From the NCBI RefSeq assembly GCF_030851345.1, contig NZ_JALPNU010000006.1, forward strand, positions 161,996 to 225,995: DNA of 64,000 nucleotides, read 5' to 3'. Below are positions 1 through 7,159 of this stretch, one piece after another; positions within the stretch are counted from its first letter, which is position 1, and the number at the start of each line of letters is the position of its first letter. Source of the DNA: Marinifilum sp. D714 (GTDB taxonomy: Bacteria > Bacteroidota > Bacteroidia > Bacteroidales > Marinifilaceae). Made by a program: the position numbers and the translations under genes. The notes under the pieces are model-generated. The model was not told the origin of the DNA, searched no databases, and worked only from the letters and a program-made list of their open reading frames with translations.

Positions 1-1763
1 GCAATAAAACCAAATGGACTTACCATCCAAAATTTCAACGTAGCCCTAAAGATGGTGAAGATTGGATTTACTATGGAGAAGCAAGAAACAACTACCGCTC
101 ACAAATCATGGAGCACTTGATCAACTTCAATAAAGATTTTGGCAAGCACTCTGTAACTTCTGTAATTGGTTATACCGCATCAAAAGATACAAACCACTGG
201 ATTGGAGCTAATGTAACGGGTAAAAAAACAGAATACTCTGCCGAAGACGATAATGTGGTAACCAACGATATCCCTGCAGGTTTCCTTGATCCAAATTTCT
301 TGACTCTGAATGGAGGTGAAGGTGGTACTTACGATGCTTATGGTAGCAAGAATGAATATACTCGTACTTCAATCTTAGGTCGAATCAACTACTCATTCAA
401 CAACAAATATTTAGTACAAGTAACTGCTCGTCGAGATGGTTCTTCTAAATTTGGTGAAGACTCACGTTTCGGTACTTTCCCATCGGTAGCTTTAGGTTGG
501 AGAATTACTGAAGAAGACTTTATGTCGAACTACGATTTTATCGATAACCTGAAATTACGCGCATCTTGGGGTAAACTAGGTAATGAGGTAACACTTGATC
601 TATACTCATACCAAGCTTTAATCAGTTCGGGGACCGATTCAAATACAGGAGCTGTAAAAGGAACGGGTGCGAATCCATGGACAGGAAGCATTGCTCGTGA
701 TCTTGAAAACAAGGAATTGCAATGGGAAACCACAATTTCAAAAAACTTGGGTTTAGATTTTGCTCTCTTTAACTCGAAGGTTACAGGTACAATGAACTAC
801 TATAACACAACAACAGAGGACATGTTGGTAGTTCGAAAATTACCAGGCTCAGCTGGTTTAAATGATCCTACTCTTAATGTTGGTGAGATCGAAAACAAAG
901 GTCTTGAATTGGAGTTAGGCTATCACAAAAACCAAGGTGATTTCACATTTAATGTAAACGCTACTTTCACAACCATCAAGAATGAAGTAATTAGCTTAGC
1001 CAATAGCGATCAATCATTATTTGGTGAAGGCTTGAAATATGGTGATTCACACTTCCCAACCCAAACCAGAGTTGGTTCTGAAATTGGTGCTTTCTACCTG
1101 TATCAGACAGATGGAATCTTCCAATCGATGGATGAAATAAATGCACACGTAAACGAAGAAGGCGATTTATTACAAGCTAATGCAAAACCTGGTGATATTC
1201 GTTTTAGAGATATGAATGGTGATGGTGTTATCGACCCAGAAGATAAGGTTTATTCTGGCTCTGGCATTCCAGACTTCACTTACTCTATTAATTTCGACGC
1301 TAAATACAAGGGATTTGATTTCTCTATGATGTTCTATGGTGTTCAGGGTAATGAGTTGTATAATGGCAACCGCTACTATTTGGAAAATATGTCTGCAGGA
1401 CAAAACTTCCTTGCTTCAAGCTTAAACGCATGGACAGAAAACAACCGTAATACAAATGTTCCTAGAGCTGTATTGGGTGACCCGAATATGAATACAAGAG
1501 AATCAACCAGATACCTTGAAGATGGTTCATTCTTAAGATTGAAGAACATTGAATTGGGATATACTTTACCAAAAGATGTGATCAGCAGAATTGGACTTAC
1601 CAAATGTAGAGTATATATAAATGCACAAAATATTTGGACAATGACTGATTACTCAGGTATTGATCCTGAAGTTGGACGTGGTGATGTTTTGAGTTTAGGT
1701 ATCGACCGTAGCTTCTATCCTATCAACAAATCATTCTTTGCTGGAGTTCAATTATCATTCTAA
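1..1763 (+). CDS. SusC/RagA-type TonB-linked outer-membrane receptor, C-terminal part
   Basis: The reading frame is open from base 3 of the window, so the gene starts upstream; about 587 codons of the C-terminal beta-barrel are present. SusC proteins are outer-membrane TonB-dependent porins that import oligosaccharides or peptides together with a SusD lipoprotein. The sequence shows the family's barrel pattern (LGRINYSFNNKYLVQVTARR, LRASWGKLGN, a DMNGDGVIDPEDK calcium-loop-like segment, and an ending in GVQLSF with terminal Phe). The plug domain and signal peptide lie outside the window. It is followed 17 bases later by susD, so the two form an operon. The substrate cannot be told from what is visible, since no hydrolase follows susD. 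Confidence 0.95.
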   Translation, partial: NKTKWTYHPKFQRSPKDGEDWIYYGEARNNYRSQIMEHLINFNKDFGKHSVTSVIGYTASKDTNHWIGANVTGKKTEYSAEDDNVVTNDIPAGFLDPNFLTLNGGEGGTYDAYGSKNEYTRTSILGRINYSFNNKYLVQVTARRDGSSKFGEDSRFGTFPSVALGWRITEEDFMSNYDFIDNLKLRASWGKLGNEVTLDLYSYQALISSGTDSNTGAVKGTGANPWTGSIARDLENKELQWETTISKNLGLDFALFNSKVTGTMNYYNTTTEDMLVVRKLPGSAGLNDPTLNVGEIENKGLELELGYHKNQGDFTFNVNATFTTIKNEVISLANSDQSLFGEGLKYGDSHFPTQTRVGSEIGAFYLYQTDGIFQSMDEINAHVNEEGDLLQANAKPGDIRFRDMNGDGVIDPEDKVYSGSGIPDFTYSINFDAKYKGFDFSMMFYGVQGNELYNGNRYYLENMSAGQNFLASSLNAWTENNRNTNVPRAVLGDPNMNTRESTRYLEDGSFLRLKNIELGYTLPKDVISRIGLTKCRVYINAQNIWTMTDYSGIDPEVGRGDVLSLGIDRSFYPINKSFFAGVQLSF

Positions 1764-1780
1764 CCAACAACAAAAAAAAC

Positions 1781-3316
1781 ATGAAAAAATTATTATATAT
1801 ACTTAGTGCAAGTATCCTGTTAGGATTGTCTTCATGTGATGAGGATTTTATGGATACAAAATCACCAGATCAATTGACTGGAGACAGCTTTTGGAGAAAT
1901 GTAAGTGACGCCGAAGCTGGTTTGGCTGCTGCCTACTCGCAATTAGAATGTGCAACAAGTTACTGGGGTTTTGCAGAAATTAAATTTCCTGTTGAGATGT
2001 ACCCTTCAGATTTAGTAAGAATAGGTGGTGACGCTTACAACTATGAAGATTGGTTATCAATCTACAACTTTAACGTAAACTCTGCGAACACACAAACTAC
2101 TTCTTACTGGAATATCCATTACAAAGGAATCAACTTTGCCAACCAGGTAATCGAAAAGGTTGGTGAAATGACCGAGGAGCAAATCGATCAAACAAAGAAA
2201 AATGAAATAATTGCCGAAGCTCATTTCTTAAGAGGATACTATCATCTAAAGCTTCTATTAGCTTGGGAAAAGATTATAGTAAGAGATGCTTATCCTAAAG
2301 GCCTTTCTGATATCGATAAAGCCTTAAGTGAAAGATCTGAATGTTGGAACTTTATTATAGCTGATTTTGAAAAAGCTACAAAAAATCTGCCTGCCTCTTA
2401 TGATGCACAAAATGTTGGTAGAGCAACCAAATGGGCTGCGTTTGCATACCTTGGAAAAGCAAACCTTTTCCGTGCTGGAGAAGATAGTGCAAATGCAACC
2501 GAATATTACAAAGCTGCTAAATCAGCTTTAGCAGAAGTTGTAGGTTCAAACAATTTCTCTTTGGTAGATAACTTCATTAGCATGTTTAATGGTACTAATC
2601 AAAACTCAAGTGAAGCAGTTTTCGAGTTACAGTTATCCAATAATACCGATAATGGTGCTTGGTTCAAGTTCCCACATCACCGTTGGATCAAACCTAAAGG
2701 CTTGTTTGGATGGGACGAAATTGCTGGTAGTGATTTCTTATTAGAAGAATTCAAAAAGGAAGGTAAAGTAACTACTGATGGTCGCTATGATCACCGCTCT
2801 TACGCCACTCTATTCTTTGATGATGAATACTTTAATGACTCAAGCAACCCAAGAGTTTACGGTTATACATTCAGAGAATGGTGGGACGCAAGTAGCACTG
2901 CATACGACTATACAGGCTTCAGAAAATACTTGCCATCAACTAAAAGTGATCTGGATGCCTACAGTCACGGTAACAATATGCCTTTAATGAGATATGCAGA
3001 TGTATTGTTAATGTATGCCGAAACATTAAACGAACTTGATGAAACTTCATCAGCAATACCTCATATTAATAATGTGAGAGCTATACATGGTGGGCTACCT
3101 TCTATGACAGGAAGTGATAAAGCGGCTGTTAAGGCACAAATTGAACATGAAAGAATTTGTGAATTTGCTATGGAAGGATCTCGTTTCCACGACTTACGTC
3201 GATGGGGAAAACTAAATGAAACCATGGCAGCACATGGAAGAACAGGAATAACTGATGCATCACACTTCTTCCCGATTCCTGAATCAGAAGTAAACTCAAA
3301 CAACGAAATAGAGTAG
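1781..3316 (+). CDS. SusD/RagB-family surface nutrient-binding lipoprotein
   Basis: A 511-residue lipoprotein that caps the SusC porin and binds the ligand at the cell surface. The signal peptide ends in a lipobox LSSC with the lipidated Cys at residue 19, followed by acidic residues (DEDF) that fit the Bacteroidota surface-export signal. The N-terminal SusD-like helices (QLTGDSFWRNVSDAEAGLAA) and the C-terminal RagB/SusD region (LMRYADVLLMYAETLNE, INNVRA, ERICEFAMEGSRFHDLRRWG) are intact, and the length is typical. It lies 17 bases after susC and is closed by a strong terminator, so the visible transport operon ends here without any enzyme gene. Confidence 0.95.
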   Translation: MKKLLYILSASILLGLSSCDEDFMDTKSPDQLTGDSFWRNVSDAEAGLAAAYSQLECATSYWGFAEIKFPVEMYPSDLVRIGGDAYNYEDWLSIYNFNVNSANTQTTSYWNIHYKGINFANQVIEKVGEMTEEQIDQTKKNEIIAEAHFLRGYYHLKLLLAWEKIIVRDAYPKGLSDIDKALSERSECWNFIIADFEKATKNLPASYDAQNVGRATKWAAFAYLGKANLFRAGEDSANATEYYKAAKSALAEVVGSNNFSLVDNFISMFNGTNQNSSEAVFELQLSNNTDNGAWFKFPHHRWIKPKGLFGWDEIAGSDFLLEEFKKEGKVTTDGRYDHRSYATLFFDDEYFNDSSNPRVYGYTFREWWDASSTAYDYTGFRKYLPSTKSDLDAYSHGNNMPLMRYADVLLMYAETLNELDETSSAIPHINNVRAIHGGLPSMTGSDKAAVKAQIEHERICEFAMEGSRFHDLRRWGKLNETMAAHGRTGITDASHFFPIPESEVNSNNEIE

Positions 3317-3345
3317 ATTAGGTTAGTTAGTTAATTATTAAATCA

Positions 3346-3380
3346 GAAGTGCCCTCCGTTTGTTGAGGGCACTTCATTTG
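3346..3380 (+). terminator. Intrinsic terminator after susD
   Basis: A perfect 11-bp stem (GAAGTGCCCTC at 3346-3356, GAGGGCACTTC at 3365-3375) with an 8-base loop is followed by a short T-rich tail. It lies 29 bases after the susD stop. Confidence 0.8.
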
Positions 3381-3448
3381 ATTAGCCAATCTAACATTAC
3401 GATAAAATTTAAGTAAATTCACCCCGAAGAACAAAAAGATTATTTATC

Positions 3449-3721
3449 ATGATTACAGTTTTAGTATTAATGACCTTAGGTATCGGCTTGGGTTTTTTCG
3501 TAGGGAAGTTTCCGAAAGTGATTAAAGGAGTCGACAAAATGACTACATGGTCAATTTATTTACTTCTGTTCCTTTTAGGTATAGGGGTAGGATTAAATGA
3601 GAAAATCATTAACAACTTGCATACAATTGGATTACAAGCACTAATTCTAACGATTGGTGCCATTGTGGGTAGCTTGGTTTTCGCATACATCACCTACAAG
3701 TTATTTTTTAAAAGTAAATAA
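3449..3721 (+). CDS. LysO-type lysine exporter, N-terminal half (DUF340)
   Basis: A 90-residue membrane protein with three predicted membrane segments and a repeated glycine-rich pattern (LGIGLGFFVGKFP, LLLFLLGIGVGLNEK). It corresponds to the N-terminal third of LysO (E. coli YbjE, about 299 residues), an inner-membrane exporter of lysine and toxic lysine analogues. The downstream ORF supplies the rest. The two ORFs are in the same frame, separated by one TAA codon and eight sense codons, and 90+8+201 codons add up to the normal length of one LysO chain. It is either a stable two-gene form or a disrupted gene; both halves look well conserved, which favours the former. Confidence 0.75.
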   Translation: MITVLVLMTLGIGLGFFVGKFPKVIKGVDKMTTWSIYLLLFLLGIGVGLNEKIINNLHTIGLQALILTIGAIVGSLVFAYITYKLFFKSK

Positions 3722-3745
3722 GCCAACCACAGAATAATTTTTACC

Positions 3746-4351
3746 ATGAAAAACAGCCTTATCATACTTGGATTTTTTGCCTTGGGATTGATCTTGGGTT
3801 TAACAAGATTTCTTCCAGAAGTAATTATGGAATCAGATTTTTCACTATTTGCTCTTTACTTACTGATGTTTTTAGTTGGTATTGGAATTGGTGCTGACCG
3901 ATCATCCTGGAGAGTAATTAAAGAAACCAATATTAAAATCATACTTGTCCCGTTATGTGTTATCATTGGATCGTTGGTTGGGGTTGGAGCAATTTCAATA
4001 TTTACTCCAGAAATTCAATTAAAAGAAGCTTTGGCTGTTGGTGCTGGTTTCGGATACTATAGTTTATCTTCTATTTTCATTACTCAAATTAGTGGAGAAA
4101 CACTAGGTGTAATCGCTCTACTTTCTAACATTTTACGTGAAATAATAACCTTACTTGCTGTACCTATTTTTGTAAAATATTTTGGCAAGCTTGCCGGTAT
4201 TGCTTCGGGTGGTGCTACAGCAATGGATACAACACTTCCAATCATCTCAAAATATACAGGTAAAGAATGGGCCATTATTGCAATTTTCAGTGGAATTGTA
4301 TTAACCATTCTTGTTCCATTTCTTGTTCCATTTATACTTGAAGTCCTTTAA
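3746..4351 (+). CDS. lysO: LysO-family lysine exporter, C-terminal half
   Basis: A 201-residue polytopic protein with about five or six hydrophobic segments. Family features are LLMFLVGIGIGADR near the start and the GAGFGYYSLSSIFIT and GGATAMDTTLPIISKYTG stretches, which carry the conserved charged and small residues of the LysO core. It has its own ATG 24 bases after the stop of the N-terminal half, in the same frame. LysO exports lysine or thialysine; here the two chains would have to assemble. It could also be called a DUF340/LysO transporter. A strong hairpin terminator follows at about 4464. Confidence 0.8.
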   Translation: MKNSLIILGFFALGLILGLTRFLPEVIMESDFSLFALYLLMFLVGIGIGADRSSWRVIKETNIKIILVPLCVIIGSLVGVGAISIFTPEIQLKEALAVGAGFGYYSLSSIFITQISGETLGVIALLSNILREIITLLAVPIFVKYFGKLAGIASGGATAMDTTLPIISKYTGKEWAIIAIFSGIVLTILVPFLVPFILEVL

Positions 4352-4463
4352 TAATAAAACCAAGTTCAACCTATATTCAATAAATATCAAATTTGTTCCT
4401 TCTCAATTCATGCTTCTACATATAAAATAACCTCTGAAAAACTACCATCCAAAAATCTAGAAT

Positions 4464-4504
4464 TATAACTGATTAATAATTATTTAAATCAGTTATAGTT
4501 TTTA
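4464..4504 (+). terminator. Intrinsic terminator after the lysO pair
   Basis: An 11-bp perfect stem (4464-4474 with 4487-4497; arms TATAACTGATT / AATCAGTTATA) is followed by GTTTTT. It sits in the 400-base gap between lysO and the Xaa-Pro aminopeptidase gene; the rest of that gap is AT-rich with only the operator-like repeat at 4602-4625. Confidence 0.7.
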
Positions 4505-4601
4505 CAATTTTAAAATAATTATTTGCATTTTTTTTCTAAATTTACCCAAGACAAATTCAATTGTATGTTTTTATTTAATGACTATATAACACACTACAAT
4601 G

Positions 4602-4625
4602 ATTCGTACAAAGGATTGTACGAAT
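4602..4625. promoter_or_regulatory. Perfect inverted repeat, possible operator of the proline-peptide cluster
   Basis: ATTCGTACAA, 4-base spacer AGGA, TTGTACGAAT: a perfect 10-bp inverted repeat, 127 bases before the Xaa-Pro aminopeptidase start. A second, wider repeat pairs 4596-4605 (ACAATGATTC) with 4703-4712 (GAATCATTGT). There is no T-run after it, so a regulator-binding site is more likely than a terminator. The regulator is unknown. Confidence 0.5.
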
Positions 4626-4751
4626 GCTGGATTTGTTAATCTCCCCCTTCTACAAGAACATTTCAGATATTTTTATTTATCAACAACTTATGCTTTCTAT
4701 TGGAATCATTGTATCCTTTAGAATTTAATACAGCACCATAAACCCAACCTT

Positions 4752-6134
4752 ATGTTTACGAAAGAAACTTATCAAAAACGTAGAGAATTATTAAAATCGA
4801 CGGTAAAATCAGGCATTCTTCTATTTTTAGGAAATGATGAATGCGGAATGAATTATGCCGATAACACATACCATTACCGTCAGGACAGTACATTCTTGTA
4901 TTTCTTTGGATCTGATTATGCTGGCTTAAACGCAATAATCGATATCAATGAAAACAGAGAAATTATTTTCGGAGATGAACTAAGCATCGATCACATTGTT
5001 TGGATGGGAACCCAGCCAACCATCAAAGAAAAAAGTGAAGCTGTAGGTATTTATGAAACAGCTCCTAGTAATGAACTTCAAGATTATTTAACTAAAGCAA
5101 GCTCGCAAGGAAGAAAAATACATTACTTGCCTCCTTATCGACCTGAACATCAGGTTAAGTTGCTTAACTGGTTGAATATTCATCCAAATCAAGCCGTAGA
5201 GAAAGCATCCGCAGAATTTATTCAAGCAGTTGTAAATCAAAGAAATTATAAATCTGAAGAAGAAATCATTCAGATTGAAGAAGCAGTAAACATTACGGCT
5301 GACATGCACCTTACTGCCATGAGAATGGCTAAACCTGGAATGAAAGAATCGGAAATTGCAGCTGCAGTACAAGAGGTTGCCATTAAAGCCGGAGGACAGC
5401 TTTCATTTCCAACCATTGCTACAATAAATGGACAGACACTTCACAATCACTATCATGGGAACACAATTAAAAGTGGCGATATGGTTTTAATTGATTGTGG
5501 TGCTGAAAATGGCATGCATTACGCAGGTGATATGTCGAGTACTTTCCCTGTGGGCAAAACTTTCACAGAACGTCAAAGAGAAATTTATCAAATCGCATTA
5601 AATGCACATGAAGCTGCTATTGCGGAACTAAGACCAGGTGTTCGATTTAAAGATGTACACTTGAAAGCTTGTAAAACCATTGCTGAAGGAATGAAACAAA
5701 TGGGTTTCATGAAAGGCGATATGGATGAAGCTGTTCAGCAAGGTGCTCATGCTCTATTTTTCCAATGTGGACTTGGACATATGATGGGCTTGGATGTTCA
5801 TGATATGGAAAACCTTGGAGAAGTATATGTAGGTTATAATGGTGAAGCTAAAAGTACTCAGTTTGGCTTAAAATCATTACGACTGGGAAGAGAACTAGAA
5901 CCTGGATTCGTTTTGACAATCGAACCGGGAATCTATTTTATTCCGGAATTAATTGACAGATGGAAAGCTGAAAAGAAATTCACCGATTTTATCAATTACG
6001 ATAAAGTAGAACAATATAAAGATTTTGGAGGCTTAAGAAATGAGGAAGATTTCTTAATTACCAATGATGGAGCTCGTCTTTTAGGTAAGCCTATTCCAAA
6101 AACCATTGAAGATGTAGAATCTCAAAGATCATAG
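4752..6134 (+). CDS. pepP: Xaa-Pro aminopeptidase (M24B, PepP type)
   Basis: A 460-residue cytoplasmic metallopeptidase that removes the N-terminal residue from peptides with proline in second place. Residues 1-150 form the aminopeptidase P N-terminal domain (KSGILLFLGNDE, HYRQDSTFLYFFG); residues 175-450 form the pita-bread catalytic domain. All five dinuclear metal ligands are visible: Asp248 (LIDCG), Asp260 (YAGDMSSTFP), His343 (GLGHMMG), Glu391 (TIEPGIY) and Glu432 (GGLRNEEDF). No signal peptide is present. It is the first gene of a plus-strand series dedicated to proline-containing peptides and hydroxyproline. A GC-rich hairpin separates it from the next gene. Confidence 0.93.
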   Translation: MFTKETYQKRRELLKSTVKSGILLFLGNDECGMNYADNTYHYRQDSTFLYFFGSDYAGLNAIIDINENREIIFGDELSIDHIVWMGTQPTIKEKSEAVGIYETAPSNELQDYLTKASSQGRKIHYLPPYRPEHQVKLLNWLNIHPNQAVEKASAEFIQAVVNQRNYKSEEEIIQIEEAVNITADMHLTAMRMAKPGMKESEIAAAVQEVAIKAGGQLSFPTIATINGQTLHNHYHGNTIKSGDMVLIDCGAENGMHYAGDMSSTFPVGKTFTERQREIYQIALNAHEAAIAELRPGVRFKDVHLKACKTIAEGMKQMGFMKGDMDEAVQQGAHALFFQCGLGHMMGLDVHDMENLGEVYVGYNGEAKSTQFGLKSLRLGRELEPGFVLTIEPGIYFIPELIDRWKAEKKFTDFINYDKVEQYKDFGGLRNEEDFLITNDGARLLGKPIPKTIEDVESQRS

Positions 6135-6153
6135 TTAGTTTTTGTTTCCATCA

Positions 6154-6191
6154 GGAGGGTGAGAACTTTAGAAACTCCCCTCCGCCATTTT
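6154..6191 (+). terminator. GC-rich hairpin between pepP and the reductase gene
   Basis: GGAGGG(T)GAG at 6154-6163 pairs with CTCCCCTCC at 6175-6183, nine pairs with one bulged base, followed by GCCATTTTTG. It ends a few bases before the next ATG (6199). It may be a terminator or a partial attenuator that lowers read-through into the downstream genes. Confidence 0.5.
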
Positions 6192-6198
6192 TGAATCC

Positions 6199-7158
6199 AT
6201 GCTAATTCTCAACCAAAAACAAATAGAAAGCCTACACTCAAGAAGTGAGGTTCTGGAAGCAATAGAAAAGGCATTTAATGTATTTCATGAAGGCAATTTT
6301 AATATGCCAGATAGAATGCATGCACACTACGATGACATCACCCTATTGTTGATGCCATGCTTTACAAGTGAGTATTTCGGCACAAAATTGGTTAGTGTAA
6401 ATCCCAAAAATCAAGCGATTGGGAAACCTTCCATTTATGGGAACATGATTTTAAATGATTCCGAAACAGGTGAACCTTTGGCGCTATTAAACGGGGCAGC
6501 TTTAACAGCCATAAGAACTGGTGCTGTTGGCGCAACTGGCATGAAATACATCAGCAAAGAATCATCCGAAAGTGTTGGAATTATTGGCACAGGAACTCAA
6601 GGATTTACTCAAACATTATTTGCTTGTGCTGTGCGTCCCATAAAAAAAATCAATGTATTTGATTTGGATGACAAGAAACGATCAGACTTCATCAATAAAC
6701 TTCAAGAAAAATTACCTGGAATTGAAATTCACGCGATGAATTCTTCAGAAGAATTGGTCAATGAATCTGATATCATCGTTTGTGCAACAAGCTCAGAAAA
6801 TCCGGTAATTCCAAATGATCCCAATTTACTTAAAGACAAATGCTTTATTGGGATTGGATCATACAAACCAAACATGAGAGAATTCCCAGATGCTCTGTTT
6901 TCACTAATCACAAAGGTATGGGTGGATACACCTTTTGCAGCCAAAGAAAGTGGCGATATCGCAACGCCTCTGGAAAATAATCTCATACAGGAAAACCAGG
7001 TAAATACCATTAGTAATTTGGTTGCTAACAAGCAATATGACCAAAGCGGAACAAGCTTTTTTAAATCAGTAGGAATGGCACTGTTTGATGTCGTTGTAGC
7101 TGAATATTTGTACAAAAAAGCAATTAAAGAAAATATCGGAACCCAAGCAGACTTATAA
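6199..7158 (+). CDS. Ornithine cyclodeaminase/mu-crystallin family; probable delta1-pyrroline-2-carboxylate reductase
   Basis: A 319-residue NAD(P)-dependent enzyme of the OCD/mu-crystallin family. The Rossmann fingerprint is at residues 128-135 (IIGTGTQG), an acidic residue follows beta-2 (VFDLDDKK), and family substrate-site residues appear as Lys63 (FGTKLVSV) and Arg106 (TAIRTGA). The family includes ornithine and alanine (de)aminating enzymes and delta1-pyrroline-2-carboxylate (Pyr2C) reductases. The Pyr2C role is inferred from context: a trans-3-hydroxy-L-proline dehydratase, whose product is Pyr2C, lies two genes downstream, and the two activities together yield L-proline. The next gene starts one base after its stop, so they are co-transcribed. 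Confidence 0.75.
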   Translation: MLILNQKQIESLHSRSEVLEAIEKAFNVFHEGNFNMPDRMHAHYDDITLLLMPCFTSEYFGTKLVSVNPKNQAIGKPSIYGNMILNDSETGEPLALLNGAALTAIRTGAVGATGMKYISKESSESVGIIGTGTQGFTQTLFACAVRPIKKINVFDLDDKKRSDFINKLQEKLPGIEIHAMNSSEELVNESDIIVCATSSENPVIPNDPNLLKDKCFIGIGSYKPNMREFPDALFSLITKVWVDTPFAAKESGDIATPLENNLIQENQVNTISNLVANKQYDQSGTSFFKSVGMALFDVVVAEYLYKKAIKENIGTQADL

Positions 7159-7159
7159 A

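Noticed and set aside
1..3316. Polysaccharide utilisation locus around susC/susD
   Set aside because: A strong terminator follows susD and no glycoside hydrolase or regulator is adjacent; the GH2 gene is 10 kb away with unrelated genes between.
4511..4550. Promoter candidate TTTG...TAAATTTA before the Xaa-Pro aminopeptidase gene
   Set aside because: The spacing between the two boxes is only 11 bases instead of 19-21.
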